Assembly: GCA_902809985.1 (NCBI GenBank)
Contig: CADDXC010000001.1
Coordinates: 1,612,001-1,676,000, forward strand
DNA: 64,000 nucleotides
Reading direction: 5' to 3'
From: Clostridiaceae bacterium BL-3
Lineage (GTDB): Bacteria > Bacillota > Clostridia > Clostridiales > Clostridiaceae
Shown: one piece after another, positions 36,966 to 45,574 of the stretch
How the letters are laid out: the number at the start of each line of letters is the position of its first letter
Position numbering within the stretch: the first letter of the stretch is position 1
The notes under the pieces: generated by a model
Databases searched by the model: none
Seen by the model: only the letters and a program-made list of their open reading frames with translations
What the model was told of the DNA's origin: nothing
Translations under genes and position numbers: made by a program

Positions 36966-38087
36966 TCACTTTCCCTCTTCAGATATTCCCTGCATTTTTT
37001 CTCTATGTCTTTTAACAAGCAGTGCAGCTGCAACTGTTGTAATGGGTATTGCCAAAATCAGTCCAATACTTCCAGCTAAAGCTTTTAATATTTCCGAAGC
37101 AATCACGTCCTGATCAATGGCAGTAGTAATAGAAGTGCTGTAGGAATAGGAAGAAACCATAATCATTATGTACATAGCTCCTCCCACATAGGCGAGTATT
37201 AAAGTATTAGCCATAGTTCCCATTATATCCTTACCTACATTCATACCAGATTTTATCAATTCCCTCACTGTTATATCCGGTTTAGCATCTTCAATTTCCT
37301 TTACCGAAGAAGCTATTGATATACTCACATCCATAACCGCACCCAGAGCCCCCATAATTATTCCTGCAAACAAAAGGCCTTGAAAATCAAAATTAGAATT
37401 TTGCGCAGTATAGATAATAGATTGCATTTGATCATCTGTAAGTCCATTTACCCTTATTATAGAATTCGAAAACATCGTTATAATTCCTGCAATCAGCACG
37501 CCTCCTGAAGTGCCTATAATAGCTGCCAGTGTCTTTTCATTTTTCCCGCCTATTATAACAAGATTTACCACAATCGCAAACATGCATATAATTGAAGAAA
37601 CAACTACCGGATCAAACCCCTGTATTACAAGAGGTATTAAAACCTTCAACACCATAACTCCGGTTATAGCCAAAGTTATAACTGATTTGAGTCCTTTTTT
37701 GCCCCCAATAATTATCAAAAGCAGAATAAAAAATATTCCCAATTTATAGAGGTATTTATACCTGACTATTTCATATATATATGCACTCTTCACATTACCG
37801 CTTTTATCATATTTGTCAACATTTATCAAAACCTCGTCTCCAACTTTCACAAAACTTTGAGTGCTGCTGTTCTCATCTTTTATCTTCCCTCCTACAAAGT
37901 TTTGCACGGTAACCGTTTTGCCCTTGAGCTTTCCCGAAATTATTTTTACATCCACATTGGAAAACCTTTGAGAATTTTTGTCTCCCTGTGATTCTATTTT
38001 AACAACCATGCCATGGATGGGTTTGTTATATTCATCAGATACGGCTTTTACAGAAAATATACTCGAAAATAGCAATATAAAAATCAT
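36966..38087 (-). CDS. YibE/F-family multipass membrane protein
   Basis: The 373-residue protein has an N-terminal signal-like segment, an extracytoplasmic beta domain (about 20-105, with GKLKGKTVTVQNF and VGDEVLINVDKYD) and then seven or eight hydrophobic spans with GALGAVMDVSISIASSV and GGAMYIMIMV, as in YibE/F proteins. The function is not established. The ATG at 38087 cuts into the hydrophobic stretch. The reading frame continues upstream as IKILRAKNTSVIL without ATG, GTG or TTG, so the true start may be an unusual ATA or ATT codon behind GAAGGTG. Confidence 0.8.
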   Translation of the reverse strand: MIFILLFSSIFSVKAVSDEYNKPIHGMVVKIESQGDKNSQRFSNVDVKIISGKLKGKTVTVQNFVGGKIKDENSSTQSFVKVGDEVLINVDKYDKSGNVKSAYIYEIVRYKYLYKLGIFFILLLIIIGGKKGLKSVITLAITGVMVLKVLIPLVIQGFDPVVVSSIICMFAIVVNLVIIGGKNEKTLAAIIGTSGGVLIAGIITMFSNSIIRVNGLTDDQMQSIIYTAQNSNFDFQGLLFAGIIMGALGAVMDVSISIASSVKEIEDAKPDITVRELIKSGMNVGKDIMGTMANTLILAYVGGAMYIMIMVSSYSYSTSITTAIDQDVIASEILKALAGSIGLILAIPITTVAAALLVKRHREKMQGISEEGK

Positions 38088-38255
38088 TAAAATAACTGAA
38101 GTATTTTTTGCTCTTAATATTTTAATTCACCTTCTTCTCATGAAGTCTCTAACTAATCTGAATTTATCTACGGAACTTCACATAATAAAATGCTCCAACA
38201 TTCATATATTATAATCTAAATTATATAGACATTAAAACCATATTATATAATATAC

Positions 38256-38284
38256 TTTACATTATACAGTGTATATGTTACAAT
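38256..38284 (+). promoter_or_regulatory. Promoter of the TerC-family gene
   Basis: TTTACA (38256-38261), a 17-base spacer and TACAAT (38279-38284). The spacer contains TATACAGTGTATA, a 13-base dyad that could be an operator. The 114-base leader shows no recognisable manganese (yybP-ykoY) riboswitch. Confidence 0.55.
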
Positions 38285-38404
38285 AATGTGAGTGATAACC
38301 TTAAGGTAATATTTAGCACATTTAGAGAATATATTACTCTGTAGAAATAATAAATATAAATTAACTTAAATATCAAAATATACTGTTAAAAGGAGTACTT
38401 TAGA

Positions 38405-39118
38405 ATGGAAAATTTAGCTGCCTTTTTATCAGGAGCTTTACAGATAACTTTACTCGACATAGTCTTAAGTGGTGATAATATAGGAGTAATCGCTCTGGCA
38501 ACAAGAGATTTGCCAAAAAAACATGCAAAATCCGCTTCAATGATTGGAGTGTTTGCTGCAGTTTTCCTGAGAATACTGTTTGCATGTCTTATTACCTATA
38601 TACTCTTAATAGAATGGCTTCCCATAAAATTAATCGGTGGAATTTTACTTATAAAAATAACCTGGAATTTTATAAAACCCGAATCAAAAAAAGCGAAAAA
38701 GAAGCATATAAATCCAACGGGTAAATACTTTACTGCAATTTCCAATATAGTTATAGCTGATGCTACTATGAGTTTGGATAATGTGCTGGCGATTGCCGGT
38801 GCGGCCCAAGGTCATATATTTCTTATAATTTTCGGATTACTGTTGAATATCCCCATTATATTCTTTGGAAGTCAATACGTAGCAAAACTTATGAATAAAC
38901 ACCCTATGATAATATACTTGGGAGGTGCTATACTTGCCCATACAGCTTTTAAAATGCTATTAGAGGACAGACTTTTACATAATTACACTTCTCCCATAAT
39001 AACAAATGTAATATCTTTCGGTTTTGCTTTAATTGTACTGCTCTATGGAGTTTATAGAACTAGCAGGCCAGTTTCCCTTTCTTTAAAAGAGTTTAAAGAA
39101 CAGCATTCTATCAAATAA
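38405..39118 (+). CDS. TerC/YjbE-family metal transporter
   Basis: The 237-residue protein has seven or so membrane spans and the paired acidic family motifs DIVLSGDNIGVIALA (about 18-32) and DATMSLDNVLAIAGA (about 119-133). YjbE-type TerC proteins export manganese, or load it onto secreted enzymes, in Bacillus. The RBS AAAAGGAG is well placed. The only sizeable plus-strand gene in the region, it is monocistronic and ends at the shared terminator at 39136-39173. Confidence 0.88.
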   Translation: MENLAAFLSGALQITLLDIVLSGDNIGVIALATRDLPKKHAKSASMIGVFAAVFLRILFACLITYILLIEWLPIKLIGGILLIKITWNFIKPESKKAKKKHINPTGKYFTAISNIVIADATMSLDNVLAIAGAAQGHIFLIIFGLLLNIPIIFFGSQYVAKLMNKHPMIIYLGGAILAHTAFKMLLEDRLLHNYTSPIITNVISFGFALIVLLYGVYRTSRPVSLSLKEFKEQHSIK

Positions 39119-39135
39119 ATTAGTAAACTAGAATC

Positions 39136-39173
39136 AAAAATAGGCTTCAGAGGAAATTTTTATTCCTCTGAAG
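39136..39173. terminator. Bidirectional terminator between terC-like and padR-like genes
   Basis: CTTCAGAGGAA and TTCCTCTGAAG are perfect 11-base arms around a 7-base loop. On the minus strand the stem is followed by CCTATTTTTG. It overlaps the last codons of the PadR gene. Confidence 0.7.
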
Positions 39174-39621
39174 TACCATACAGATCTTTATAGACTATAT
39201 TAAACACTTCTAATGATTCTTCTATTTTATTTTTTAAAAGTTTCTTCTTACTCTTCAATTCACTGACACCCAAATCCGTTAAAGTATATATTTTTTGCAT
39301 TTTGTTTTTAGAATCATCCCACTTTCCTTCAATTAATTTACTTTTCTCCAGTTTTTTTAACAATGGGTAAATTCCCCCCGTACTAGGTATCCACCTGCCG
39401 CCAGTTCTCTCTCCTATTTTTCGGGATATATCATTTCCATTAGTAGCTTCCAAGCTTAAAATATAAAGAACATATATTTGTAAAAGACCTTTTGTAAATA
39501 CCTGTCCTACAGCTTCCCTCTCTTTCTTCACCTTCTTGAGCTCAGCTAACTTTTGCTTGTATTCTCTATATAGACGCTTTTCTTCTTCTTTTGTACTCTT
39601 TTCCAAATCAAATTTATCCAT
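39160..39621 (-). CDS. PadR-family transcriptional regulator
   Basis: The 153-residue protein has an N-terminal charged helical extension (about residues 1-38: EEEKRLYREYKQKLAELKK) and then the PadR winged helix (LLQIYVLYILSLEATNGNDI, STGGIYPLLKKLEKSKLIEG and a MQKIYTLTDLG wing). It lies 5 bases after the DegV stop, so the two form an operon. The palindrome overlapping the operon promoter (40552-40587) is a likely binding site for this protein. Confidence 0.88.
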   Translation of the reverse strand: MDKFDLEKSTKEEEKRLYREYKQKLAELKKVKKEREAVGQVFTKGLLQIYVLYILSLEATNGNDISRKIGERTGGRWIPSTGGIYPLLKKLEKSKLIEGKWDDSKNKMQKIYTLTDLGVSELKSKKKLLKNKIEESLEVFNIVYKDLYGTSEE

Positions 39622-39626
39622 AAAAT

Positions 39627-40478
39627 TTATTCTTCCTCAAATAATACTAAACCCACTAGGCCAGGTCCGCTGTGCACTCCTGCCACAGGGCTTATATTTC
39701 CTCCAAAAGTGGCAGAAACTACATTTGGATTTTTTTTAATTTCATCAAATACTTTTTTAGAATCTTCCAGAGCACATCCATGTAGTATACTCATCCTGCA
39801 TTTTTTGGTTTTAAGAATGTTATTTGCAATTTCAACAATTCTATTTAAAGATTTTTTTCTTCCCCTCACTTTGTCATAAGTAAAATATTTTCCATCATTT
39901 ACATCAATGGCTACAATAGGCTTTATATTTAAAAGTTCTGCAATAGTACCTGCTACCTTGCCTATTCTCCCGCCTTTTTTTAAATATTCTAAAGTACCAA
40001 CTACAAAATACAAATGCAGTCTTTTTCTTAAAGAAGGCAAACTATTTACTATTTCATCGAAAGTCATTCCTTTTTTTATAAGTTTTGCACATTCTTCTAC
40101 TAGCATGGCCTCTCCTGCAGAGATGGACTTGGAATCATATATGTACGTCTTAATATTAGGATAATTCTCACTGACCAGCTTTACCCCATTAAAAATACCA
40201 GTCAAACCACCAGAAAGAGTTACAACTATGGCATGAGTATATCCTTCATCTTGTAAATTGTTGAATAAGTTCTCCATTTCATTCATAGAAGGCAATGAAG
40301 ATGTAGGTATTTCCCTATCTAAATTATCATAAATATACTTTGAATCTACATTTATCCCATCAACAAATTCCCTGTCTTTATATATTATCCTATAATGAAG
40401 TATTTTTATATTATATTTATCCGCCACATCCTTAGGCATATCACTTGTACTATCCGTTATCAATGCAATTTTTTCCAA
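39627..40478 (-). CDS. DegV-family fatty-acid-binding protein
   Basis: The 283-residue protein starts EKIALITDSTSDMPKDV and has the DegV features TSLPSMNEMENLF, VVTLSGGLTGIFNG and a C-terminal GGNISPVAGVHSGPGLVGL. DegV/FakB-type proteins bind a fatty acid, which FakA phosphorylates so that it can enter phospholipid synthesis. It is the first gene of a degV-padR operon; a fatty-acid-responsive control loop is possible but not shown. Confidence 0.9.
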   Translation of the reverse strand: MEKIALITDSTSDMPKDVADKYNIKILHYRIIYKDREFVDGINVDSKYIYDNLDREIPTSSLPSMNEMENLFNNLQDEGYTHAIVVTLSGGLTGIFNGVKLVSENYPNIKTYIYDSKSISAGEAMLVEECAKLIKKGMTFDEIVNSLPSLRKRLHLYFVVGTLEYLKKGGRIGKVAGTIAELLNIKPIVAIDVNDGKYFTYDKVRGRKKSLNRIVEIANNILKTKKCRMSILHGCALEDSKKVFDEIKKNPNVVSATFGGNISPVAGVHSGPGLVGLVLFEEE

Positions 40479-40532
40479 ACTTTATTCCCTCCACTTTTTA
40501 TAAAATTTTAATTAAATTTTTACAACATAATA

Positions 40533-40587
40533 ATTATATCACCTTTTGCTCAATTATCAATAGTGATATATATCACTATTGATAATT
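40533..40587 (-). promoter_or_regulatory. degV-padR promoter covered by a 36-bp perfect palindrome
   Basis: The palindrome at 40552-40587 has the half-site AATTATCAATAGTGATAT followed by its exact complement. On the minus strand it contains the -35 TTGATA (plus 40555-40560), followed by a 16-base spacer and a perfect TATAAT (plus 40533-40538), about 55 bases before the DegV start. A repressor bound here would block RNA polymerase. Confidence 0.8.
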
Positions 40588-40594
40588 AACTGGA

Positions 40595-40625
40595 TAAAAA
40601 ACAGCAGCCTATAAACAGACTGCTG
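40595..40625 (-). terminator. Terminator of the zinc-ribbon membrane protein gene
   Basis: CAGCAG and CTGCTG arms around a 12-base loop are followed on the minus strand by T6. It lies just after the stop at 40634 and immediately before the degV operator. Confidence 0.7.
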
Positions 40626-40633
40626 CACTAACT

Positions 40634-41029
40634 TTATTTTGCCTTAAATTTTAAAGAGCATTTAGGACATGATAGCACATTATTTTTAGTTGTAGTTTTC
40701 AACAAGATAAGATTGCCGCATCTAGGACATTTTTTATATCTTTTTCTATTCTTCAACCTCAAATTTTTTAGAGATATTCTACCATGCCTAATATTATAGA
40801 TAACACGAAACGCATCATTTAAAAACTTCAGCAGTGACCTTTCTTCCCTAGTTCTTTTCATGACATTTTTAGATCGGCTTCTCCAAAAAGCATACGATAT
40901 CATAAGCAATCCTAAAAAAGCTTCATAGGCAGTAAGTAAACAGAAAATGCATCCAATAAAAGTTAGGATCTTAGAAAAATTATCCCACCCATACGTGATC
41001 TTCTCTGGACAATTATTGTTTGTATTCAT
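40634..41029 (-). CDS. Membrane protein with C-terminal zinc ribbon
   Basis: The 131-residue protein has two close hydrophobic spans (about 17-47: FSKILTFIGCIFCLLTAY, LGLLMISYAFW), a basic middle (about 50-93) and a C-terminal rubredoxin-like zinc ribbon, CPRCGN and CPKC (residues about 98-126). I do not recognise a named family. The arrangement suggests a membrane-tethered nucleic-acid- or protein-binding domain facing the cytoplasm. It is monocistronic. Confidence 0.7.
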   Translation of the reverse strand: MNTNNNCPEKITYGWDNFSKILTFIGCIFCLLTAYEAFLGLLMISYAFWRSRSKNVMKRTREERSLLKFLNDAFRVIYNIRHGRISLKNLRLKNRKRYKKCPRCGNLILLKTTTKNNVLSCPKCSLKFKAK

Positions 41030-41116
41030 AACGTTTACATCTCCTTTTTATAAAACCTTTCCCTATTCCTTAATTTAATATTACCATAAAATATCTAATT
41101 GGAGAATAATTTTACA

Positions 41117-42388
41117 CTATTTACATTCTTTCATCATTACATCTAAAATCACTCCATCTGTATTTGCCATTCCTTCAACAGATATCCTTCCTAAATTTCG
41201 TATGGTTTTTTCCGCTGATTCATCCAGTATGCCATCTTGAGACGGTATAAAGATATTTCTATTTGCCATCTTAGCTGCATCTAAAGCTGCATTTACTGAT
41301 ATGGCCAATTTATAGGAACATCCAATCTTTGCACCATCACATATCATTCCGCTTATTCCTGCAATCATATTTTTAATGGCTCCCTTTATTTTGGCTAGAT
41401 TCCCACCCATTAAATAAGAAAGTCCTGCACTAGCTCCTACACCAGCTGCTACCCCACATCCGCAAACTGGCGAAAGTGCTCCCGTATAGCTTTTTATATA
41501 AATAGTTACAAGGTGACTTAAGGCAACGCTTCTAACTATCTTTTCCCTTTTAACTCCCATTTTTTCTCCAATTATAGCTATAGGAAGTATAGCCACCAAT
41601 CCATGATTTCCACTTCCTGCACTGCTCATTACCGGGAGAGGATAGCCCGACATCCTTGCTTCCGAAGCAGCAGATGTAATGGCCTTAGCATACTGCTCTG
41701 CATTAGAGCTGTTATTGAATAAATGCCCGATACCTATTCCAAGATCCAATTTTAGACCTGTTTTCCCTATTTCCTCATTCATATTTATCCCATCTTCAAT
41801 AAATTTTATTTTTTCATAAGAGACATTATCCACAAAATCTTTAAAATCTTCTATGGTAAATTCTCTGATCTTATCTCTCAAAGATGGCTTATCAGCAATG
41901 TTATTTCCGCTATCTTTTGAAAAAATTTGAGTTCCATTTTTCTCAATCATCACTATATTTAAGTGACTATTTCTTATGATAACTCTGGAAGAATTTCTGC
42001 CTTTTCTTGCAATTACTTCTATATATAGACCTTTTACATCCTTTTTCAGGTTTAATTTAATCATATTCCTATCTATTATATCAAGTGCACTTTTTAAGCT
42101 TTCATCTGAAACATCCTTTAATACCTGTAATTTATATTCCGATTTACCTATGACCATAGATAGAGCTGCTGCTGTCAAAATACCTTTTTTATCCGTACCA
42201 GGTATTCCCACCTCTTTACCATTTTTAAATATATTTCTATCCACATATATCTCCAGTCCAGTTATATCCTCCCCTAAAACTTCCTTGGCTTTGGCAACAG
42301 CATAAGCTACTGCTGTCGGTTCCGTACAGCCTAAAGCCGGCACTACTTGATCTCTCAATATATTTACTAACAATTCATAATCTTTCAC
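41117..42388 (-). CDS. cdsB: L-cysteine desulfidase (CdsB/CyuA/YhaM, UPF0597 family)
   Basis: The 423-residue protein matches the UPF0597 family, related to the alpha subunit of Fe-S serine dehydratases: PALGCTEPTAVAYA at the N-terminus, SSAGSGNHGLVAILPIA, SPVCGCGVAAGVGASAG and MICDGAKIGCSYKLA supply the conserved cysteines for a [4Fe-4S] cluster. CdsB breaks L-cysteine into pyruvate, ammonia and sulfide. It has its own sigma-54 promoter and follows the activator gene (42648-44414), the same pairing as CdsR-CdsB of Clostridioides difficile. RBS GGAGGTTATT is well placed. Confidence 0.88.
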   Translation of the reverse strand: MKDYELLVNILRDQVVPALGCTEPTAVAYAVAKAKEVLGEDITGLEIYVDRNIFKNGKEVGIPGTDKKGILTAAALSMVIGKSEYKLQVLKDVSDESLKSALDIIDRNMIKLNLKKDVKGLYIEVIARKGRNSSRVIIRNSHLNIVMIEKNGTQIFSKDSGNNIADKPSLRDKIREFTIEDFKDFVDNVSYEKIKFIEDGINMNEEIGKTGLKLDLGIGIGHLFNNSSNAEQYAKAITSAASEARMSGYPLPVMSSAGSGNHGLVAILPIAIIGEKMGVKREKIVRSVALSHLVTIYIKSYTGALSPVCGCGVAAGVGASAGLSYLMGGNLAKIKGAIKNMIAGISGMICDGAKIGCSYKLAISVNAALDAAKMANRNIFIPSQDGILDESAEKTIRNLGRISVEGMANTDGVILDVMMKECK

Positions 42389-42499
42389 AGATAATAACCT
42401 CCTCTACAATTAAATATTTATATACTTTATACAGATGAATGTATATCATAGCCCATAAGCTGTAAATCCTATATAGAAAATCTCTTATTAAATATTATT

Positions 42500-42515
42500 A
42501 GCACTTTTCATGCCA
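42500..42515 (-). promoter_or_regulatory. Sigma-54 (-24/-12) promoter of the cysteine desulfidase gene
   Basis: On the minus strand TGGCATGAAAAGTGCT fits the consensus TGGCAC-N5-TTGCA, with the invariant GG and GC separated by exactly 10 bases. It lies about 110 bases before the desulfidase start, downstream of the sigma-54 activator gene. Confidence 0.85.
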
Positions 42516-42555
42516 GTACTTTAACCCATATTATACACATTAATTCTCAATAATG

Positions 42556-42598
42556 ATAAAAATATAGAGGATGTATATTCGTCATATGCATCCTCTAT
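42556..42598 (-). terminator. Terminator after the sigma-54 activator gene
   Basis: ATAGAGGATG and GCATCCTCTAT arms are followed on the minus strand by a T5 tract. It separates the activator transcript from the desulfidase gene, so the latter depends on its sigma-54 promoter. Confidence 0.7.
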
Positions 42599-42647
42599 CT
42601 CCTATTGCTTTAAATTTACTTTACATATCAAAAATGATAATTAATTC

Positions 42648-44414
42648 TCATTTTTGATACTTCTCGTCACCTATTTTTCTGTATAAAGTAGCTGTACTTA
42701 TTTTTAGCTTTTTAGCTATTAATTTTTTCGAATCGGTATCTGAACCATACTTCTCTATAAAACTATTTATAATCCCCCTCTCATATTTTAATACCATATC
42801 CCTAAGGCTTTCATTTTCCACAACCCTGTCATTAAATTTTCCTGTCCTTCTCCTTATAGTTTCAGAAGTTATAATACTTCCCTTTTCAAAATTTATAGCA
42901 TATTCTATAAGATTTTGAAGCTCTCTTACATTTCCAGGCCAGGAATATTCTAAAAACATTTCTTTCACTTTTTCAGAAAAATCTCTTATATTTTTATCAT
43001 ATATATTATTATATCTATCTAAGAAATACTGCGAAAGCTCTAATATGTCATTTCCCCTTTGCCGGAGGGCAGGTATCCTTATTGGAATCACATTCAACCT
43101 GTAAAAAAGATCTTCTCTAAACTGTCCTTTTTCAACCATGCCGTATAAATCTTTATTAGTAGCCGCTATTATTCTAGGATTTACCTTTATAGTGCTTATG
43201 CCGCCTATTCGCACAATCTCTTTTTCCTCTAACGCCCTCAGAAGCTTCACCTGCATGTGAAGGGGCAAATCTCCTATCTCATCTAAAAATATAGTTCCAT
43301 CTTTCGCTATCTCAAATTTACCCATCTTTCCGCTGTTACTTGCACCGGTAAAAGCTCCTTTTTCATATCCAAATAATTCACTTTCCATCAACGTTTCAGG
43401 TATAGCACCACAATTTATGGGCATAAACACCTCATTTTTTCTATAACTCTCATAGTGTATAGCCCTTGCAAACAATTCTTTTCCAGTGCCACTTTCACCC
43501 AGAAGTAAAACAGGCATATCCTTTTTGGCCACTTGCTTTACTTGATCTTTAACCTGGACAAAAACATCGCTGCTTCCTATTATATCCTTAAATCTAAACA
43601 TGGAATTCTTTCCGTCCATCTTAAATACAGACTGCTGCAATTTGTTAAAATCCTTAAAAGTTATTACTGCACCATATATCCCTTTATCAAAATTTATGGG
43701 TCTCACAGATAATAAAAAATTAAATCTCGATTTATTAAAATCCACAGTTACAGTTTCTTCCTCTATATAATAATTATTGGGTTGGAATTTATTTACTATT
43801 TTTTCCGGTATAATTCTACTTACATCCTTATTTATAAGATAGGTTTCTTTTAACTTAAATTTTTCTTTTATATATCTATTTAAATTCAATATTCTATTAT
43901 TACTGTCTATAGTTATAATTCCCTCATTTACAGAATCTATTATAGTTAAAAGTTCGGTAGATTTATACTCCAATTTATGATGCATATTTTTTTCCTTTAT
44001 CCTAAAAGAAATAAGTTCTCCCATCCTCCTATCAAAATTTTTATAGCTATCCCTTTTTTTTAAAAACATTTCCTTTTTATCTTCATCAAATATTATCATG
44101 GCTATAATACCTTCTGCCCTACCATCTATGATTATTGGGAAACATACTTCTGCCTTTTCATCACACTGAGTCTTTGTTTCACAAATTATACATTCAGTAC
44201 AACCTCCTGGATTTTCAATAAAATATGATTTTCCACTTTTTAAACATTTTTCGAACACGGAATTTTTAGGTGCACTCAATCCAATCTTTTTTTTGAGTCT
44301 TCCAGTACCTGCCACTCTCAAAAGCCTTCTATCCATAATAGTGATATCAATGTCTATTACTGCCTTGATAGTTTCCGCTATATCCTGCAAATCATTTTTT
44401 ATTTGTTCTATCAC
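42648..44414 (-). CDS. Sigma-54-dependent activator with Cys-rich sensor (CdsR-like)
   Basis: The 588-residue protein has an N-terminal sensor region (1-130) containing Cys72, Cys75, Cys78, Cys84 and Cys91, then a PAS domain (about 150-260) and an AAA+ domain with GESGTGKE, the sigma-54-contacting EKGAFTGA loop and [18 protein letters not shown] Fis-type HTH ends the protein ([18 protein letters not shown]). The cysteine cluster resembles a metal or Fe-S site and may sense cysteine, redox or iron. The neighbouring desulfidase gene with a -24/-12 promoter is its obvious target. Confidence 0.88.
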   Translation of the reverse strand: MIEQIKNDLQDIAETIKAVIDIDITIMDRRLLRVAGTGRLKKKIGLSAPKNSVFEKCLKSGKSYFIENPGGCTECIICETKTQCDEKAEVCFPIIIDGRAEGIIAMIIFDEDKKEMFLKKRDSYKNFDRRMGELISFRIKEKNMHHKLEYKSTELLTIIDSVNEGIITIDSNNRILNLNRYIKEKFKLKETYLINKDVSRIIPEKIVNKFQPNNYYIEEETVTVDFNKSRFNFLLSVRPINFDKGIYGAVITFKDFNKLQQSVFKMDGKNSMFRFKDIIGSSDVFVQVKDQVKQVAKKDMPVLLLGESGTGKELFARAIHYESYRKNEVFMPINCGAIPETLMESELFGYEKGAFTGASNSGKMGKFEIAKDGTIFLDEIGDLPLHMQVKLLRALEEKEIVRIGGISTIKVNPRIIAATNKDLYGMVEKGQFREDLFYRLNVIPIRIPALRQRGNDILELSQYFLDRYNNIYDKNIRDFSEKVKEMFLEYSWPGNVRELQNLIEYAINFEKGSIITSETIRRRTGKFNDRVVENESLRDMVLKYERGIINSFIEKYGSDTDSKKLIAKKLKISTATLYRKIGDEKYQK

Positions 44415-44479
44415 AGAGAGTTTCCCTCCTTTTCAAATTTAACATTGCCTATCCTATTTCTTTTATTTTATAACATATT

Positions 44480-44520
44480 AAAGAAGGATAAAAGTGCATC
44501 TGTAGCTTTTATCCTTCTTT
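44480..44520 (-). terminator. Terminator of the binding-protein gene
   Basis: AAAGAAGGATAAAAG and CTTTTATCCTTCTTT are perfect 15-base arms around an 11-base loop. It lies immediately after the stop of the amino-acid binding protein gene and before the activator gene. Confidence 0.7.
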
Positions 44521-44525
44521 AAATA

Positions 44526-45338
44526 TCAATTACTCTCTTTATATATATCGTGTCCAAACCACTTTATGGAGAGCTTAGATAATGTACCATCTTTTTTAAG
44601 ATCATCCAGTGCTTTATTTAAAGCCTCTTGTAATTTTTTATCTTTCTTTTTTACACCTATTCCAACGGGCTCTTTAGTAAGTTTATCTTTAAGTACAGTG
44701 TAATTTACCTTGTCCTTTGCCACATAGTATTCACCTACCTCAGAATCACATATGAGAGCATCAACTCTGCCTATATTGACTTCATGAAAAGCTTCCGTTA
44801 TCTTGTCATATTTCTTAATTTCTTTAATACCTTCTATTTTCCCTGCTGCCTGCTCTCCCGTGCTTCCAAGCTGAACTCCAACTACTTTACCTTTCAAATC
44901 CTCTTTAGTGCTCATGGATTTGTTTCCGGATTTAACTACTATTATCTGTCCTCCATTGATATATGGTCCTACAAAATCTATATTCTTTTTTCTCTCATCG
45001 GTTATACTCAATGTAGCTAATATGGCATCAAATTTTCCGGATTGCAATGCTAAAATTATTCCATTAAAATCTGTAACTACAGGATTATATTTTACTCCCA
45101 ACTTTTTAGCAAGTTCTTTCCCCAAATCTATATCGAATCCTTCCAATTCATTTTTATCATTTCTAAATTCCATAGGTGGATAGGAATCATCTAATCCTAT
45201 AGAAAGTTTACCAGAATCTTTCACTCTCTGAAGTGAATTATCTGTTTCATTATTACTAGATTTACTGTTTGAGCCACAGCCTGTAAAAAGTGCGAACACC
45301 ATAATTACACTTAATATTATTATACCTATTTTTCTCAT
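44526..45338 (-). CDS. Amino-acid (probably cystine-class) substrate-binding lipoprotein
   Basis: The 270-residue protein starts MRKIGIIILS at 45338, behind GGGGGGAAAAGC, with a lipobox ALFTGCGS (Cys21). The family-3 binding fold follows: LSIGLDDSYPPMEFRND, FDIDLGKELAKKLG and DAILATLSITDERKKNIDF. This group imports polar amino acids. The adjacent cysteine-sensing activator and desulfidase genes suggest cystine or cysteine. No permease or ATPase gene is adjacent, so it must use partners encoded elsewhere or act only as a sensor-type lipoprotein. Confidence 0.85.
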   Translation of the reverse strand: MRKIGIIILSVIMVFALFTGCGSNSKSSNNETDNSLQRVKDSGKLSIGLDDSYPPMEFRNDKNELEGFDIDLGKELAKKLGVKYNPVVTDFNGIILALQSGKFDAILATLSITDERKKNIDFVGPYINGGQIIVVKSGNKSMSTKEDLKGKVVGVQLGSTGEQAAGKIEGIKEIKKYDKITEAFHEVNIGRVDALICDSEVGEYYVAKDKVNYTVLKDKLTKEPVGIGVKKKDKKLQEALNKALDDLKKDGTLSKLSIKWFGHDIYKESN

Positions 45339-45574
45339 GCTTTTCCCCCCAATTACTTTTTTATAATTATACATTATATATTATAAATATGCAATAATAA
45401 ATTTCAAAACCTTTTTATATTTTTTAATTCACCATAATTTTTTATTAAATATCACTTGAAATTTCCATAGGATAATTTTTATAATATTATATAGACAATA
45501 TTCCTTTAAAAGGTTATTATTAATACATTATATGCTTTATACATACTATATAATATATACCAAGGAGATATGAT

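Noticed and set aside
38285-38404. yybP-ykoY manganese riboswitch before the TerC-family gene
   Set aside because: TerC-type genes often have one, but the 114-base leader lacks the conserved core sequences; it is simply AT-rich.
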